A stretch of 64,000 nt of DNA from Cyanidiococcus yangmingshanensis (GCA_013995675.1 VWRR01000013.1:310001-374000), one strand, 5' to 3'; counted from the first letter of the stretch, positions 42,029 to 53,009 are shown. Made by a program: numbers and translations. The notes: generated from the sequence alone by a model not told the origin.

Positions 42029-44273
42029 ATGGTTCGTGGAGGAATTTTTCGTCGAGGATTTCTGCAAGGACTCTATAAGGATGCAGTTTTCAGGCCTGTC
42101 AGGGCGGATTCCACACCGGGGACGTTGCACTCGACCGCTGGGCGGGTGGCTGCTCTCCCAGGGGGAGGACGGCAACTTGGAAACAGCTCGACTCGCTCGT
42201 CCCTCGAAAGCGAATCCTCATTCCTTCAGATCGGTACACGACAGCAAGTGCTCGAGAGGATCACTGAGGCGCTCGGTTTCCAACCGGTTTGATCGCGTGG
42301 CAGCAGCGCTCGAGGCAGTGCCGTCGACAACGGAGCGTCCCGAAGGGGGGATCATCCCGTCGACGACGACGATGTCGAGCAACCTGCTAGAGCGTGTTCT
42401 CTCCGACGATTCTGTTCCGGTTGTTTCAAAGAGCGCACAGTCGTCTGCCATTATTGGAGAGACGGTTGCAACCCAGGAAAGTGCTGCATCGAAGGATACC
42501 GTTCATGAACGAAGTTGGCAGCGTAGCATGATACCTGCCCCTGTTCGCGTCTGGAGCAGCTCATCGTCCCGAGGTTACGTTTATCGCACGCGACCAGTGC
42601 CAGCTCCGTTGCCAGAGCGTCGTCGGTCAGAGACGCTGGCTCGCTTACCCCCAAACCAGGAGGCGATGGAACGCGAGACCTCCAGAGAACTTGAACGGCT
42701 TCGCCAGACCCTCTCCGATGAACAGGTTGGTGCTGCAGAAACCTGGAGACTACTCGTGCCGCCGACTGGGGCTTTGCCGTTGGTTCCCGCATTGAACGCG
42801 AATCTACCATGTGCGCAAGTACCAACCCTGGCCCATGACCTGTCCCGTGTGGTCGAAGACGGTGGTGTGCATCCGTTGCAATGTCCGGAGACACAGCGAT
42901 ACAACTTTGACCCGTACCTGCAACTCATTCGGCAACCCGCCGAAATCGCCTGGGAGAATATTCCTCCCTATGTACCGGCCTCTGGGGATGACGCGCTCAG
43001 GGAAATGGCTCGGTTGGAGCGGGCGCGATATGCCGGTTCTACTTCCTCTATGACGGGTGCACTGACTGCGCTCTATCACCTGGTGAGTGGCTTTCGAGAA
43101 GCCACCCTCGACGGCCTGAGTGAGTTCTTCCAGCGACAACCACGACAATTCACTCGCCACGCTCACAAACCAGTGAGTGTCATGCTGGAGCCCCAGGATG
43201 ATATCATTGCAATTGACGCTTGCAAGGGTATCGTGAATCGAGAGAGCATCCTGATGGACCTGGGACACTCGATGGAGCGCATGTTGACCATGGAGCCGGA
43301 AGAGTTTTGTCGCAAGCTGTTGCGCCTCGAGGGCGGATGGCTTGCGGATACCACTCAAAAGTTTGCACCGGAACAGGCCTTCAACTACAGTCGTTGTGGT
43401 GACTTTGTCCTACGAGCACAAATTGATTGCCGTCACCCCCGCACAGACGAACCTTTCGACTTGAAAACGCGAGCAGCTGCTCCGATTCGGTGGGATCTCG
43501 ACAACTATCGTGACTACTTGGCATACCGAATCACGCACTTGCGTGGCCCGATGTACTCCTATGAACGCGAGTTTTACGATATGATCCGTTCTGTATTCAT
43601 CAAGTACTGTTTCCAATTACGAGTTGGCCGCATGGTGGGCGCTTTTGTAACCTACCATAACACTCGTGAGTGTTTCGGTTTCGAGTTTGTGCCGCTCACC
43701 GAAATGGAGCAGTACGTGTTTGGAAAATACCTATTGGGCTCGAGAGGCATTCTCCTCTGTATGGGTCTGTTTCAGAACATTCTGGATCATACCATTGCGA
43801 CCTGGGGTGATGCATTGCGACGGGACAGGGATCCGTTGAAACTGACCATCGACCCAGGACGTCAGCGCGGACGAGCACGTGTCTACGTTCAACGACTTCG
43901 TACGCGTTCAGCTGGGCTGGCCGACCCGCTCGATGCCATAGGACTCGTCCAGTCAGGTCTGTCCGCCAAAGACACGAGTCCCAGTGAACTTGAGGAGCGC
44001 CTTTTCGGGCCTCGACCCCTGGCCTCGGAACTGCCGACACCCACTGGTTTGATCGCCGAAGAAGATCTGGCCTGTTTTGATATTGTGCTCATTCCGTTTG
44101 TGAACGGGCGAAAAATCGTGAATGAGGCTGTACAGGTCGATTCCGGTGACAGGTATCAGGCCTTGTATGCTTTTACACCATTGCAACGACCGCCGTGCCT
44201 GGCGAGCTACCTTACCGCACTACGTCGAGGGTATGGTATTGACGAAATGCCTCGCTTCCGTCCACAAGACTGA
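42029..44273 (+). CDS. PET127: PET127-family protein, probably mitochondrial; likely +1 break near the N-terminus
   Basis: The core (about residues 280-640) matches the Pet127 family: DACKGIVNRESILMDLGHSM, FDLKTRAAAPIRWDLDNYRD, SYEREFYDMIRSVFIKYCFQ, LRVGRMVGAFVTYHNTRECF, and GFEFVPLTEMEQYVFGKYLL. In yeast Pet127 is a mitochondrial membrane-associated protein needed for 5' processing and turnover of mitochondrial RNA. The large frame starts without a good ATG (GTG at 42036, first ATG 42081). The frame with ATG 42029 (MVRGGIFRRGFLQGLY) gives a basic, presequence-like N-terminus and runs to a TGA at 42292-42294; shifting +1 before or at that TGA joins it to RVAAALEAV of the main frame. The N-terminal join is an inference; the family call rests on the intact C-terminal 650 residues. 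Confidence 0.8.
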
Positions 44274-45148
44274 GTCTCGGAGCGTTCCTGCAACGACACC
44301 ATATCATCGTTTCGTTGGATCCCTTGACGCTTTCGATGACGTCGAGCTCGCTCTTTTCCCGTTACCGGTCAAGAAGGCGCCTTGTATGTCCAAGACAAAA
44401 CCGGCGCGAAACCTCAAAGGACGCTTCTCTGCTAGAGACTGTTTCATGGCCGTCTCAAGGCAGCGCTTTTCAGTTGCTATCCGGGACAAGCGATGGTACT
44501 CGCCGCGCTCATGGACGAACAGATCGGGTAGCGTTGGTGAGCAGCGGCAGGGTATCGCAACCCCTGCCGACCAAAGCGAAACGCCCTACGCACCTGGAGC
44601 GAAGATGTTTCTCGTTCGTGTCAACCCATACCATGAAGAAGGTCTACCTGCTCGTCTGTTTCCAGGCATAGACCGACTCACTCGACGAGCTCGATCGAGG
44701 TTACGAAAACGTAAAGGCGCTCGATACACGTCCAGCATCCGACTTGCGTTACCGCACCAGCCGATATCATTCTCCTGCACAACAGAACCCTTTCTATCCG
44801 ATAGCGCCTATACGCCAACGGCGGTCGTTACACTTCATCAATAGAACCGTTTGGCAACCGCTATTCAACGATCACCTCGGATCCAGGTTCCGTTCTATCA
44901 CAAAGTCTCTGGAACAAGAGGTTCCCTTTCCACGGCGGGAATCGTTCCTTCCTCTATAAACGCGAATCAAATAACCTCACTCAAGGCATAGGCTCCTCTC
45001 TTATGATAAGCAGAGCGTCGTTCAAGTCGGTGAGTTGACGACCAAGTACCGACCCGTGGTTGAATGAGAACCGCCACCACGATACCAGTATCCGTTGTTG
45101 CCGCTGGCGAGCAGCGCCGAGCGTTGAGAACCCCACACTGCCAAGACG
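44274..45148. other. Intergenic region upstream of PLGG1
   Basis: About 875 bases between two plus-strand genes. A plus-strand frame overlapping the PET127 3' end runs to 44844 without a motif; its later part is rich in Arg and Ser. The PLGG1 transit peptide might extend upstream of 45149 in another frame, but I cannot show it. Confidence 0.4.
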
Positions 45149-46768
45149 ATGCAACCTGCACCACTGGTCTCACGAGACTTGATCAATGCACTGGATAGCC
45201 CTTGGGCATCTGTACGTACGGTTATGGCGGTTGCCAGCGCACTTGTCGCGATCCAACAAGTGAATTGGGTGCCGAGCTTTGTCAACAGGGTGGGGTTCAC
45301 GAAACGCCAGCCAGCAGCAACCGCTGGGGCAGCACCAGACAAGTCTCCTCTGGTGCAGTTCCTCAACCGGTTCCATCACGCTTGTCAACGAATTTTGGTA
45401 GAAAAGTGGCACTGGTTTCGGGTGTGGTCCCAACATGATCATGAACGCCCTGATCGTTACGCGCTCTGGAGACGGCTAGTGACAAGCGCCTGGGTCCTTG
45501 CTCGTGGCTGTTTCACGATCCTGGTGCTCAAGTATTTGGAAAAGCGTCTTGATAGCTCCTTAAGGGTTTTCCCTGGTGCACTCACTGGTCTGGTGCTTCT
45601 CGTCGGGGCACTTGGAGCTCTTGAACGGCTCGGTTGCAGTCGTGTCCGGAGTCGGCTCGAACGGTTCTGTGCTCCAGCGCTCACCTTCCTTGCCGAATGG
45701 ATGCCGTTGTTCTTCGCTCCGCCTTTGGTCGCATTACCAGCTCGTCTCTATACCGGTGGCATATCCAAACGAGAACTTGGTGCTATTGCTGGAGTGCTTT
45801 TTTCTGGTTTCGTAACGGGTCTCGTCGCAAGCGCATGGGCTACTCGAGCGCTGCTTCGATGGCAAGCACGGGAGTATCCGTCCGAGGAGGAGGACGAGGC
45901 TTCAGACGCTGCAAAGACGAGCACCTCCAATGCCACTCGTGTTCGTTCTGCAGCAGTTCAGGATGCGGTGATCTTCGGGTTGAGCACCGTTCTCGCTATC
46001 CTGTGTGTGCTTCGGGCGGGGGCTCGACGAGACCGTCTCCTGCTGGCGGTGGTCACCGCGTTGAGCTACCGACTTGGGACGAGAACCGTGCCACAGCGAT
46101 GGCAGCGCATCCTACACCCTGTGCTCACCTGTGCTGCCATGACTGCGATCGTGACTAGTCAGGTGGAGCTCTCACCACATGCCCTCGGGCAAGATGTGGC
46201 CAGTGCTGCCTGGTATCATCGACTGGAACGCTACCCGATACTGGCTGGAAATTGGTTTATGCAGCTATTAGGTCCCTCGCTGATGGCGTTGGCATTTCGG
46301 CTCTACCGGGCTCGAGCATTACTCGGTCGTCATCTGTTACCACTCTGCGGTGGCTCTGGATTCGCTGCGGTTTTCTCCCTGTCCTGGACAACGCTGGCTA
46401 GTCGTGTGCTCGGACTCAAGACGCCCGCGCTTCGTCGGGCATTGCTTCCACGCTCGATTACCATGCCACTGGCGATCGCTTCTGCGAATCGTTTGAGAGC
46501 GGATACAGGCATCACGGTCGCCAGTGTGCTCATTTCCGGTATTCTTGGAGCAAGTTTGGGCCCAACGATACTGAGTCTAGGACCCGGGACGCCAGCAGTG
46601 GCACGTGGCGTTGCCCTCGGAGGTGTGTCGCACGGACTCGGTACTGCAGCGCTTGCGGCTGCTGGTGATAGCACCGCTGCCTCAGCGGCAGTGATTGCTC
46701 TTGGTCTCGTTGGGACCATCACAACCTCGCTCTTGTCGAGTCCTGTGGCAAGGTGGATCGCCTCATGA
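45149..46768 (+). CDS. PLGG1: Plastidal glycolate/glycerate translocator (LrgA-LrgB fusion, PLGG1)
   Basis: A complete 539-residue frame with about twelve hydrophobic segments. The N-terminal half is LrgA-like (VFPGALTGLVLLVGALGALE, MPLFFAPPLVALPARL). The C-terminal half is LrgB-like (LKTPALRRALLPRSITMPLA, GITVASVLISGILGASLGP, then GVALGGVSHGLGTAALAAAG). A hydrophilic acidic loop (SEEEDEASDAAK) separates them. Plants and algae with this fusion export glycolate and import glycerate across the plastid envelope in photorespiration. The first ~110 residues are not LrgA-like and may include a transit peptide, though the ATG at 45149 starts with an atypical MQPAPLVSRD. No break is seen in the frame. 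Among the clearest plastid-function genes in the window. Confidence 0.93.
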   Translation: MQPAPLVSRDLINALDSPWASVRTVMAVASALVAIQQVNWVPSFVNRVGFTKRQPAATAGAAPDKSPLVQFLNRFHHACQRILVEKWHWFRVWSQHDHERPDRYALWRRLVTSAWVLARGCFTILVLKYLEKRLDSSLRVFPGALTGLVLLVGALGALERLGCSRVRSRLERFCAPALTFLAEWMPLFFAPPLVALPARLYTGGISKRELGAIAGVLFSGFVTGLVASAWATRALLRWQAREYPSEEEDEASDAAKTSTSNATRVRSAAVQDAVIFGLSTVLAILCVLRAGARRDRLLLAVVTALSYRLGTRTVPQRWQRILHPVLTCAAMTAIVTSQVELSPHALGQDVASAAWYHRLERYPILAGNWFMQLLGPSLMALAFRLYRARALLGRHLLPLCGGSGFAAVFSLSWTTLASRVLGLKTPALRRALLPRSITMPLAIASANRLRADTGITVASVLISGILGASLGPTILSLGPGTPAVARGVALGGVSHGLGTAALAAAGDSTAASAAVIALGLVGTITTSLLSSPVARWIAS

Positions 46769-47872
46769 CGACACTCGAGGGCATCCGCTCGTGGCACACT
46801 CGTCGATGGTGTCATCAAAGGAGTCAGGTCGGGTGTTGCATCATCCTCGACGGGATCCATCCAGAGCCAGCTTTCTGACGCAACCGCAAACGAAGAGTTT
46901 GGTCACTGCCGCTGCATCAAATCCTCGGAACGATATCGATGCGCTAACGTCTCTGGTACAGGGATGTGTACGCTCAACGTGCCAGTCGCCTGTAACAGTC
47001 CTGTCCGAGGCGATGCCCTCTTCATTGGCGGAAACGATGCCGATAGGGCATGAACCTCGAGCGTTGCATCTCAGGGCTCGCTTCTGGGCCCAGCAAGCGT
47101 CGATCGACGCGTTCTGAAAACGACTTCTCATCCAGGACAAACGTTCAGCGATCACGAGGAAAAAAATCCCAGCGATCGCTCCGATCGCAGGAGCCACCCA
47201 CCTGTTCGGTATGGAGACTCTCGAGAGGCTGGTACTGGTCCGGTTCCAACTTCAAAGTATCGACTTGCAGTCTAGAGGCTGCCGATAACCGATGCCGTAC
47301 ACTGGCTTCGTGGTGGTATGACACTGAGCAGTCCGACGCAGAGAAACCAATCTGGTGAGTTTTCTCTCCGTCATGTTCCAAACGATTTCTGAAAGGATAC
47401 CAACACGACGCGTGCTGTCCGTGCCGATCCGACCCTCAACCTTTGCATCCTGCAAACGCATTCAAAAGCAACGTTTGTGCGAATCTGTCTGTCTGTCTGT
47501 CTGTCTATCCCTTGTTCTGCGAATGTATGCTCTTTTATCAAGAGATGTCGGCAGCGTCGCTTTCGTCTGCCTCGCTATCCATGCGTCATGGACAACACCA
47601 GAGGCGAGTCAGTGGGTCTGTCATGGCCCATGTTCCAGACCAGACGGTGCGCTTTGAGGCAGCACCTATCCGAGCAATCGATCGTCGCGGTGATCAAGCC
47701 GACCACCCCAAGCGAATCAGTCATTCAGTCAGCGTCGAGTCATGCTACCAGAGCATCATTGCGGCGATCATGCCAGCAAGTACATTCTCGTTCGGACGGC
47801 ACGCTGCTGCGGTACGAGACTAGGGTTCGCTCGCGATACGGTAGCAACCAAGGTGGTTGTTCTCAGTACCCT
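46769..47872. other. Intergenic region between convergent PLGG1 and kinase genes
   Basis: About 1.1 kb between stop codons. It includes a (TCTG)n microsatellite, listed separately. Frames up to 140 codons on either strand carry no motif. Confidence 0.45.
47484..47503. repeat. (TCTG)5 microsatellite
   Basis: Five exact TCTG units followed by TCTATC. A similar shorter tract, TCTGTCTGTC then TCTCTATC, lies at about 57827-57843. Confidence 0.9.
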
Positions 47873-49354
47873 TCATAGAATCGGTGTAAACGTGTTCAGG
47901 AAGAAGGGATGACGCAACAGGTCGCTTGGTCGCCACCGCCTCCCCGGATCGATGGTTAAACAACACCTTATCAAGTGCAACAAATCCGCATGTTCCGGTC
48001 GAAAGATGGCCCTCAGCTGGGGCATCCGAGCGACGCGGCGAATACTCTTCTGTCGAGCGAGACTATTCGGCACTTGCTCTTCGATGCCATCAGGCCAATT
48101 CAAATGCCCATCTCTGAAGAGTTTCAGTGCTTCCCGACGACGCTGGCTGCTCACAGAGGTGCTGCTTGGACTCGGTCGAGGCGGCGGAGTGATGACCTCG
48201 TCAGCTTCGCCCTGAAGCAGTTTCTGCATGAGTTCTAAATGCTCCAAATCGTCATGGCTCTGGAATAGGGTCTGGCCAGTGTAGCACTCGACCATCATGG
48301 CACCAAACGACCATATGTCGCAGGCGAATGACCAGCCAGTGCCTAGAATGATTTCTGGAGCGCGATAGTGCCTCGTCGATACAATCGCATGCCGAACGTT
48401 CACCTTATCTAGTCTGCTTGCCGAACCAAAGTCAATGAGGCGTATTTGTACGCGCTCTGTGATTTGCCGATTCGGATAGTAACTGCTCGGTACAATCAGA
48501 ACATTCTCTGGTTTGATATCCGTATGGACCGTTTGATTATGCTCATGCAGAAAAGCAATCGCCTCCAGTAGTTGCCGGGCCACTGCTCGTAGAATGGGTA
48601 CTGGCAACGGTCGGAAATGATTGCGCATGAGCACGTCAAACAGTGACGGACCAAGGTGTTCAAAAACTAGACAGACATGTGCACTGTCCTGCTGACACAA
48701 GTGAGTAAAGTAAGAGAGGAGTCGCACGCAGTGATAACGACTGGTGGGGTCTTTCCGTCCCAGTTCAAGAAGGATGTCGATTTCCATTCGAGCGGCTTCA
48801 GCGTACTTGCGGATGGCTCGAATGATCTTCACAGCAACGAGTTGTTCAGTCGCTCGATCCCAACAGGAGACCACCTTGCCGAAAGTACCGCTACCCAAGG
48901 GTGCCAATATCTGGTAACGTCCATTGGGGAAATCAGCCGTCGGTCCGAGGCCCTCACCAACGTTGTATTGTACATGGCCGTCTGGATCGTCAGGCTGAAG
49001 GGCCAAACCCAAGTCTGGAGGCAGTCGCGGTGGCACCACGTGTGCTGCCATCATCATCAGCGGTGATGGTGGTGGATTCTCCAGCGCTGCTTGGCGCTGT
49101 CGCTCGAAGGAACTCGTTGATACCGATACAGCCTCGTCACCAGCAGAATGCGAATCTGCTGCTGTCACCTTGTCCGGCACATCTGCGAGCAAGGTGTGCG
49201 ACTGCCCTGGTGCGCCACGTCGTTGGGCGCCGACCGTTGCAGCCTGTCCAGACATTTGCAAGGCTGTTGTTCGCGACACCATCGCCGATGATAAATGTTT
49301 GCCTGATACGCCTGGTGCTTGCTGTGGCCCGACTGGATGTACAAACGGTGCCAT
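47873..49354 (-). CDS. CLK/LAMMER-type protein kinase
   Basis: A complete 493-residue frame. The kinase domain spans about residues 145-490: glycine loop LGSGTFGKVV, VAVKIIRAIRKYAEAARMEI (VAIK Lys and the CLK-like alpha-C), HRD-equivalent VHTDIKPENVLI, LIDFGSASRLD in place of DFG with the usual DFG kept, and STRHYRAPEIILGTGWSFAC. These are CLK/LAMMER features; these kinases phosphorylate SR splicing factors in the nucleus. The name-giving EHLAMMERILG motif is degenerate here: EHLELMQKLLQ. The insertion SSYYPNRQITERV before DFG is also typical for CLK. The N-terminal ~130 residues are disordered. A Gly/Ser- and Gln-rich frame upstream may add further N-terminal sequence. DYRK is excluded by THTD/VHTDIKPEN and the EHL motif position. 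Confidence 0.88.
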   Translation of the reverse strand: MAPFVHPVGPQQAPGVSGKHLSSAMVSRTTALQMSGQAATVGAQRRGAPGQSHTLLADVPDKVTAADSHSAGDEAVSVSTSSFERQRQAALENPPPSPLMMMAAHVVPPRLPPDLGLALQPDDPDGHVQYNVGEGLGPTADFPNGRYQILAPLGSGTFGKVVSCWDRATEQLVAVKIIRAIRKYAEAARMEIDILLELGRKDPTSRYHCVRLLSYFTHLCQQDSAHVCLVFEHLGPSLFDVLMRNHFRPLPVPILRAVARQLLEAIAFLHEHNQTVHTDIKPENVLIVPSSYYPNRQITERVQIRLIDFGSASRLDKVNVRHAIVSTRHYRAPEIILGTGWSFACDIWSFGAMMVECYTGQTLFQSHDDLEHLELMQKLLQGEADEVITPPPRPSPSSTSVSSQRRREALKLFRDGHLNWPDGIEEQVPNSLARQKSIRRVARMPQLRAIFRPEHADLLHLIRCCLTIDPGRRWRPSDLLRHPFFLNTFTPIL

Positions 49355-49842
49355 GCTCCACCTGAGGTTGCCCGTGTCGCGACTCGAGTGGATACGCCCG
49401 CGGTGATAACGCAGTCACTTGTCGCCTGCTCGTCCGTTTCAAGGCGGATGCTCGTTCGACACTGTTCCGCGTAGCAGTCGACTCCGCGCAACCTATCCAT
49501 GGGTTTGGTCTCCAGGGTTGCCATCGCCACCGTCTCGGGTCGCTGTTGCTGTGTTCGCGTCAGGTGTTGTTGTTGTTGTTGTTGCAGTTGGCTGCAGTGC
49601 AAATCCACCTCACGTTCTATTGGTGCGAGCCCATGGCCGGAATCGCATCTCTGAACGAGTTCCATCTGCTCCTCGAGATTACGTTGACTACGAAAGCATG
49701 CCTCTCGATGAGGGTATGCTTCCGTAGAGTGAGCTCGTTGCATAGACACTGGGGTATCCTCAGTTCCTCGATCACCGCGTCCCTGAGAGCCGTTTGAGCC
49801 CCCCGAGCCCGAACGCCCCGACCCCATCGCATCATTGCTCAT
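49355..49842 (-). CDS. Possible N-terminal extension of the kinase (Ser/Gly and Gln-rich)
   Basis: Upstream of the kinase ATG a minus-strand frame stays open from ~50349 to 49165. It encodes a Gly-Ser run (about 49860-49930, upstream of an ATG at 49842), then MSNDAMGSGRSGSGGSNGSQ, and a seven-Gln run (LQQQQQQQ-like, near 49575). These compositions look like a coding disordered tail rather than chance. To join it to the kinase frame needs two +1 steps or one -1 step, and no sequence homology decides between them. It could also be a separate upstream frame or 5' untranslated DNA. Confidence 0.3.
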
Positions 49843-50349
49843 CGAGGAGGAACCCGTCCCGCCAGCACCTGAGCCAGACCCTGAACCCTGCCCAGACCCA
49901 GAGCCAGCTCCGGAACCTGAGCCTGTTGTCGTCGGTTGGTTAGCACTGCCCTCGCCGCTGCTGTACACCGTCAACGACGAGCCCGTACAAGCCGTCTCCA
50001 CCCCCAACAAGTTCGCTTCACGTGAACGTGCCCTCGTATAATAACGCAGCTGAGTATGCTCACCTGGCCCGTACCGCGACTCATTCCCGTGGACCTTCTG
50101 GTTCACGCGCCGTGCGCGAACCGAGCCGGCCAGACTCTCGGTCCCACTCGAGTGACCCCCAACGGTGCGCGGGCTGCGCGTAATTCGCTCCGTTTCTGCC
50201 CATGTCCCCGACGCCTGATCCCGTTCTTCACTCTGAACCGGCCCCAGGAGGTCTTTCGTTTTGACAGCGACGACGCATGAACAACGTCTAGACTCGCTGC
50301 GCACGCTCGTCAAAGTCGGCGTGCTTGTGCACCACAACCTGCAGCGCAA

Positions 50350-51319
50350 ACACGCTCACGACCGCTCCCTCTATACTCCTCAGTGAACACTACTCGTCGT
50401 CACCGAACTGAAGAGAATTCAAACCACCAACAAACAAACAAACGAACAGGGAGAGAGAGAGAGAAACGTGTGCTCCAAGAACTCGCGTCGCGTCGCGTCG
50501 CGTCAATAGACTGTACAACGTCACGAGACAGGGCTTTTTTAACGACGCGACGACAGCATGGCTTGCGCGCGTGACGTCGGCCACCGCGCCCACCACCGAC
50601 GGAAAGCCCTCGCGTCTGCGGCGAGCGTCGGTCGAGCGCACCGCGCGTCCAGGCGTGAACCCGCGGCGATGTCGATCTCCGCTTCCATAAGCTGTATCTT
50701 TTCAGATGAATCGGACATGATCGTGGCGGACGATCTGCACCACCCGTTTTTTTGAGGGATTGCGCCCAGACGCGATCGGCGGCGACTTCCCGTGACGGGT
50801 GCGGTGCGCGCGATCGTCGAGCGAGACGGGTGCACGCAGACTACATGGGACAAGAGGGACATCTCCTGATTGGATCGTTGATGTCGCAGGATGCCTGTAT
50901 GAGATGGCGGATGCTCTGTTTGTGCGCGCTTGGTAGGGAACGCGTTGCACCCCGAGGCGTGATGGCTTGCGCACGATATATCAGTGATGGCTTGCGGTGG
51001 TTGAAACGCCAGCTGAATGCTCGAAAGAGCGATGACGCAGCGTGCTGGAATGCATGGCTGCGTGATCTATCGGTTGGTTCATATCCCGCATCGTCGTGGA
51101 CTGGTTTTGGCAAATCCATTTGCGGTGTCCCCCAGGCCGTCCGGCAGGTGCCAGCCCTCTCCCTGGTGGTATGCGTTTTGCGGATCGCAGGCGACGAGCA
51201 CGGCACGGCCAGAAGGCAGCAGCACGGCTGCCCGTCCTGATGCGATCGCCAGCGCGCGACGGCTCGCCATCTATCGCTGTCGGCGTTCCATGCTGCGCTA
51301 TACGCGAAACCCGTCAACC
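50350..51319. other. Intergenic region with simple repeats upstream of the oxidoreductase
   Basis: About 970 bases between divergent starts. It contains a GA run at about 50450-50463 and four CGCGT units at 50484-50503. The oxidoreductase frame is open from 51017, but residues before 51320 are Arg/Ser-rich and not homologous to the domain; they may be a presequence if an upstream start is used. Confidence 0.4.
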
Positions 51320-52372
51320 ATGAAGGCAACGACTCAATTCAGCAGTTCACCGGTGAGGATCGGTGTGATTGGTGCAGGGAGAATAGGGCGTGTGCACTGT
51401 GCAGCACTGTCGAGGATGAGTAACCTTGCGCAGGTTGTGATGATTGCGGACTTTGTCGAGCAGGCAGCGCAAGCGGCTGCGAAGGAGTTTCGCATCCCTC
51501 GGTCGGTGAAAGACTGGCGTGAGGTTGTTCATTCACCACAAGTGGATGCAGTTATCATTTGCTCTCCATCCGATACACACTACGAAATTATTGTGGCAGC
51601 GGCACGAGCTGGGAAGCAGATTTTCTGTGAAAAGCCGATTGACTACGACCTCGGTCGTATTGACGACGCGCTCGCTGAGGTGCGGCGCGCAGGTGTCCAG
51701 ATGCAAATAGGGTTTCAGCGTCGGTTTGATGCAAACTTTCGTCGAGTGCGGGAGGCGGTTTCGCAGGGTGAAATTGGCCAACCGTACACGTTGCATATTG
51801 TATCGCGGGATCCGGCACCACCTCCGCTGGCTTATCTAAAACAATCGGGGGGACTCTTCTTCGATATGATGACACATGATTTTGACATGGCGCGCTTCGC
51901 CATGGGCTCCGAAATTGTGGAAGTGGTCTCTGCCGCGGGCGCGAACCTCGTCGACCCCGAGATCGGTCAACAGGCCGGTGATATTGATACCGCGATCGTA
52001 ACGCTGCGATTTGCAAATGGCGCCGTGGGTACCATCGAGTGCTGTCGTCAGGCATCGTACGGCTATGACCAGCGTATTGAGGTTCACGGCTCCAAGGGTA
52101 GCGTCTCGATCGGTAACAACTACCCGAACAATGCAACTGTTCAGGATGGGCAAAGCGTGCATCGCGATCTGCCACTGAACTTTTTCATGGATCGGTATCG
52201 CGATGCATATGCACTGGAGATGGAGACCTTTGTGCGTTGTCTCATGGAAGGAAAGCCGGTACCTGTGACCGGAGAGGACGGGCGCGTACCCGTGGTGTTG
52301 GCCTACGCTGCGCGGACAAGCATGAAGGAGCGGCGGGTTGTTCGCATCGGGGAATTCATGTCCAAGCTCTAA
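51320..52372 (+). CDS. iolG: Gfo/Idh/MocA oxidoreductase, inositol 2-dehydrogenase type
   Basis: A complete 350-residue domain-length frame from ATG 51320. The Rossmann NAD loop is VRIGVIGAGRIGRVH. The family signature CEKPIDYDLGRID contains the catalytic-pocket Lys. The downstream MQIGFQRRFDANFRRVREAV and GGLFFDMMTHDFDMARFAMG include the conserved His-Asp region of inositol dehydrogenases. These enzymes oxidise myo-inositol or related polyols to the 2-keto form with NAD. The closest textbook match is bacterial IolG, so acquisition from bacteria is possible but not shown by the sequence. ATGs at 51290 and earlier in the same frame could give a longer product with an Arg-rich N-terminus. The exact sugar substrate is uncertain. 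Confidence 0.85.
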   Translation: MKATTQFSSSPVRIGVIGAGRIGRVHCAALSRMSNLAQVVMIADFVEQAAQAAAKEFRIPRSVKDWREVVHSPQVDAVIICSPSDTHYEIIVAAARAGKQIFCEKPIDYDLGRIDDALAEVRRAGVQMQIGFQRRFDANFRRVREAVSQGEIGQPYTLHIVSRDPAPPPLAYLKQSGGLFFDMMTHDFDMARFAMGSEIVEVVSAAGANLVDPEIGQQAGDIDTAIVTLRFANGAVGTIECCRQASYGYDQRIEVHGSKGSVSIGNNYPNNATVQDGQSVHRDLPLNFFMDRYRDAYALEMETFVRCLMEGKPVPVTGEDGRVPVVLAYAARTSMKERRVVRIGEFMSKL

Positions 52373-52534
52373 TTTGTATTGTTGTGAGCGAGAAGGGGCC
52401 ACTCGGAGTCTCAAATGCCAGATGTATGGGGTCCGGGTCGAGCGTAGAACGCAACTCGGCTGTGGCGGGAGCTTGACGCTAGCCTCAGGCTCAGCTTTGT
52501 GCATCTTCAAGGTAAACGCCGAAATGAACGGACG

Positions 52535-53009
52535 ATGGTGAAAGCAAGGCAGCTTGGAACCTGTATACATCGCGACATCCAGCGCTCAGTCGCGAGAGCC
52601 AGCACTTGCGCTGCTGCAGGAGTCACTTGCGCAGCGACCCGGGACGGAGGTCAAGGAGCGTGCACCGAACTCGATCGTCGGAAAATACCCCCGTCGGAGC
52701 GCTAGCCTCGCAGTCGCGAAAATGGGAACTTTCGCGTTGACGACATGTTTCCTTGACGGGTCCAGGATACACGTCGTTGATGGCAGGAAAAACCGGGATA
52801 GGATCGTTCAGAGAGCGTTGCAGACTCTTCGTCTCAACGAGAGGATGCTGATCAAACCTATCTTGTCAACGTCCCATCGCTGTGAGGCCACCAGCACTGG
52901 TCCGTTCCGATATTCCTCAGATCCCATCCTGTGGTCCAGACGACCAAGCACGGCGGTGATGGGATGCATCAGGGCAGAGAAGCGACGATCCGAATCGTTC
53001 CGCGATTGA
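52535..53009 (+). CDS. Possible small unrecognised protein, two frames
   Basis: From ATG 52535 (MVKARQL) a single +1 step at the GG near 52555 leads into a frame of ~150 codons: EPVYIATSSAQSREPALALL, QESLAQRPGTEVKERA, FALTTCFLDGSRIHVVDG. The text is protein-like and uninterrupted to 53009, but no family is recognised and the antisense strand has an equally long frame. Confidence 0.25.

Noticed and set aside
47484-47503. CRISPR-like or structured array
   Set aside because: It is a plain tetranucleotide microsatellite without spacers.
49165-49400. Minus-strand frame over the start of the kinase in a different phase
   Set aside because: From 49354 downwards the kinase frame carries the conserved protein; this phase there is a shadow. 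Only the part upstream of 49355 may be coding.
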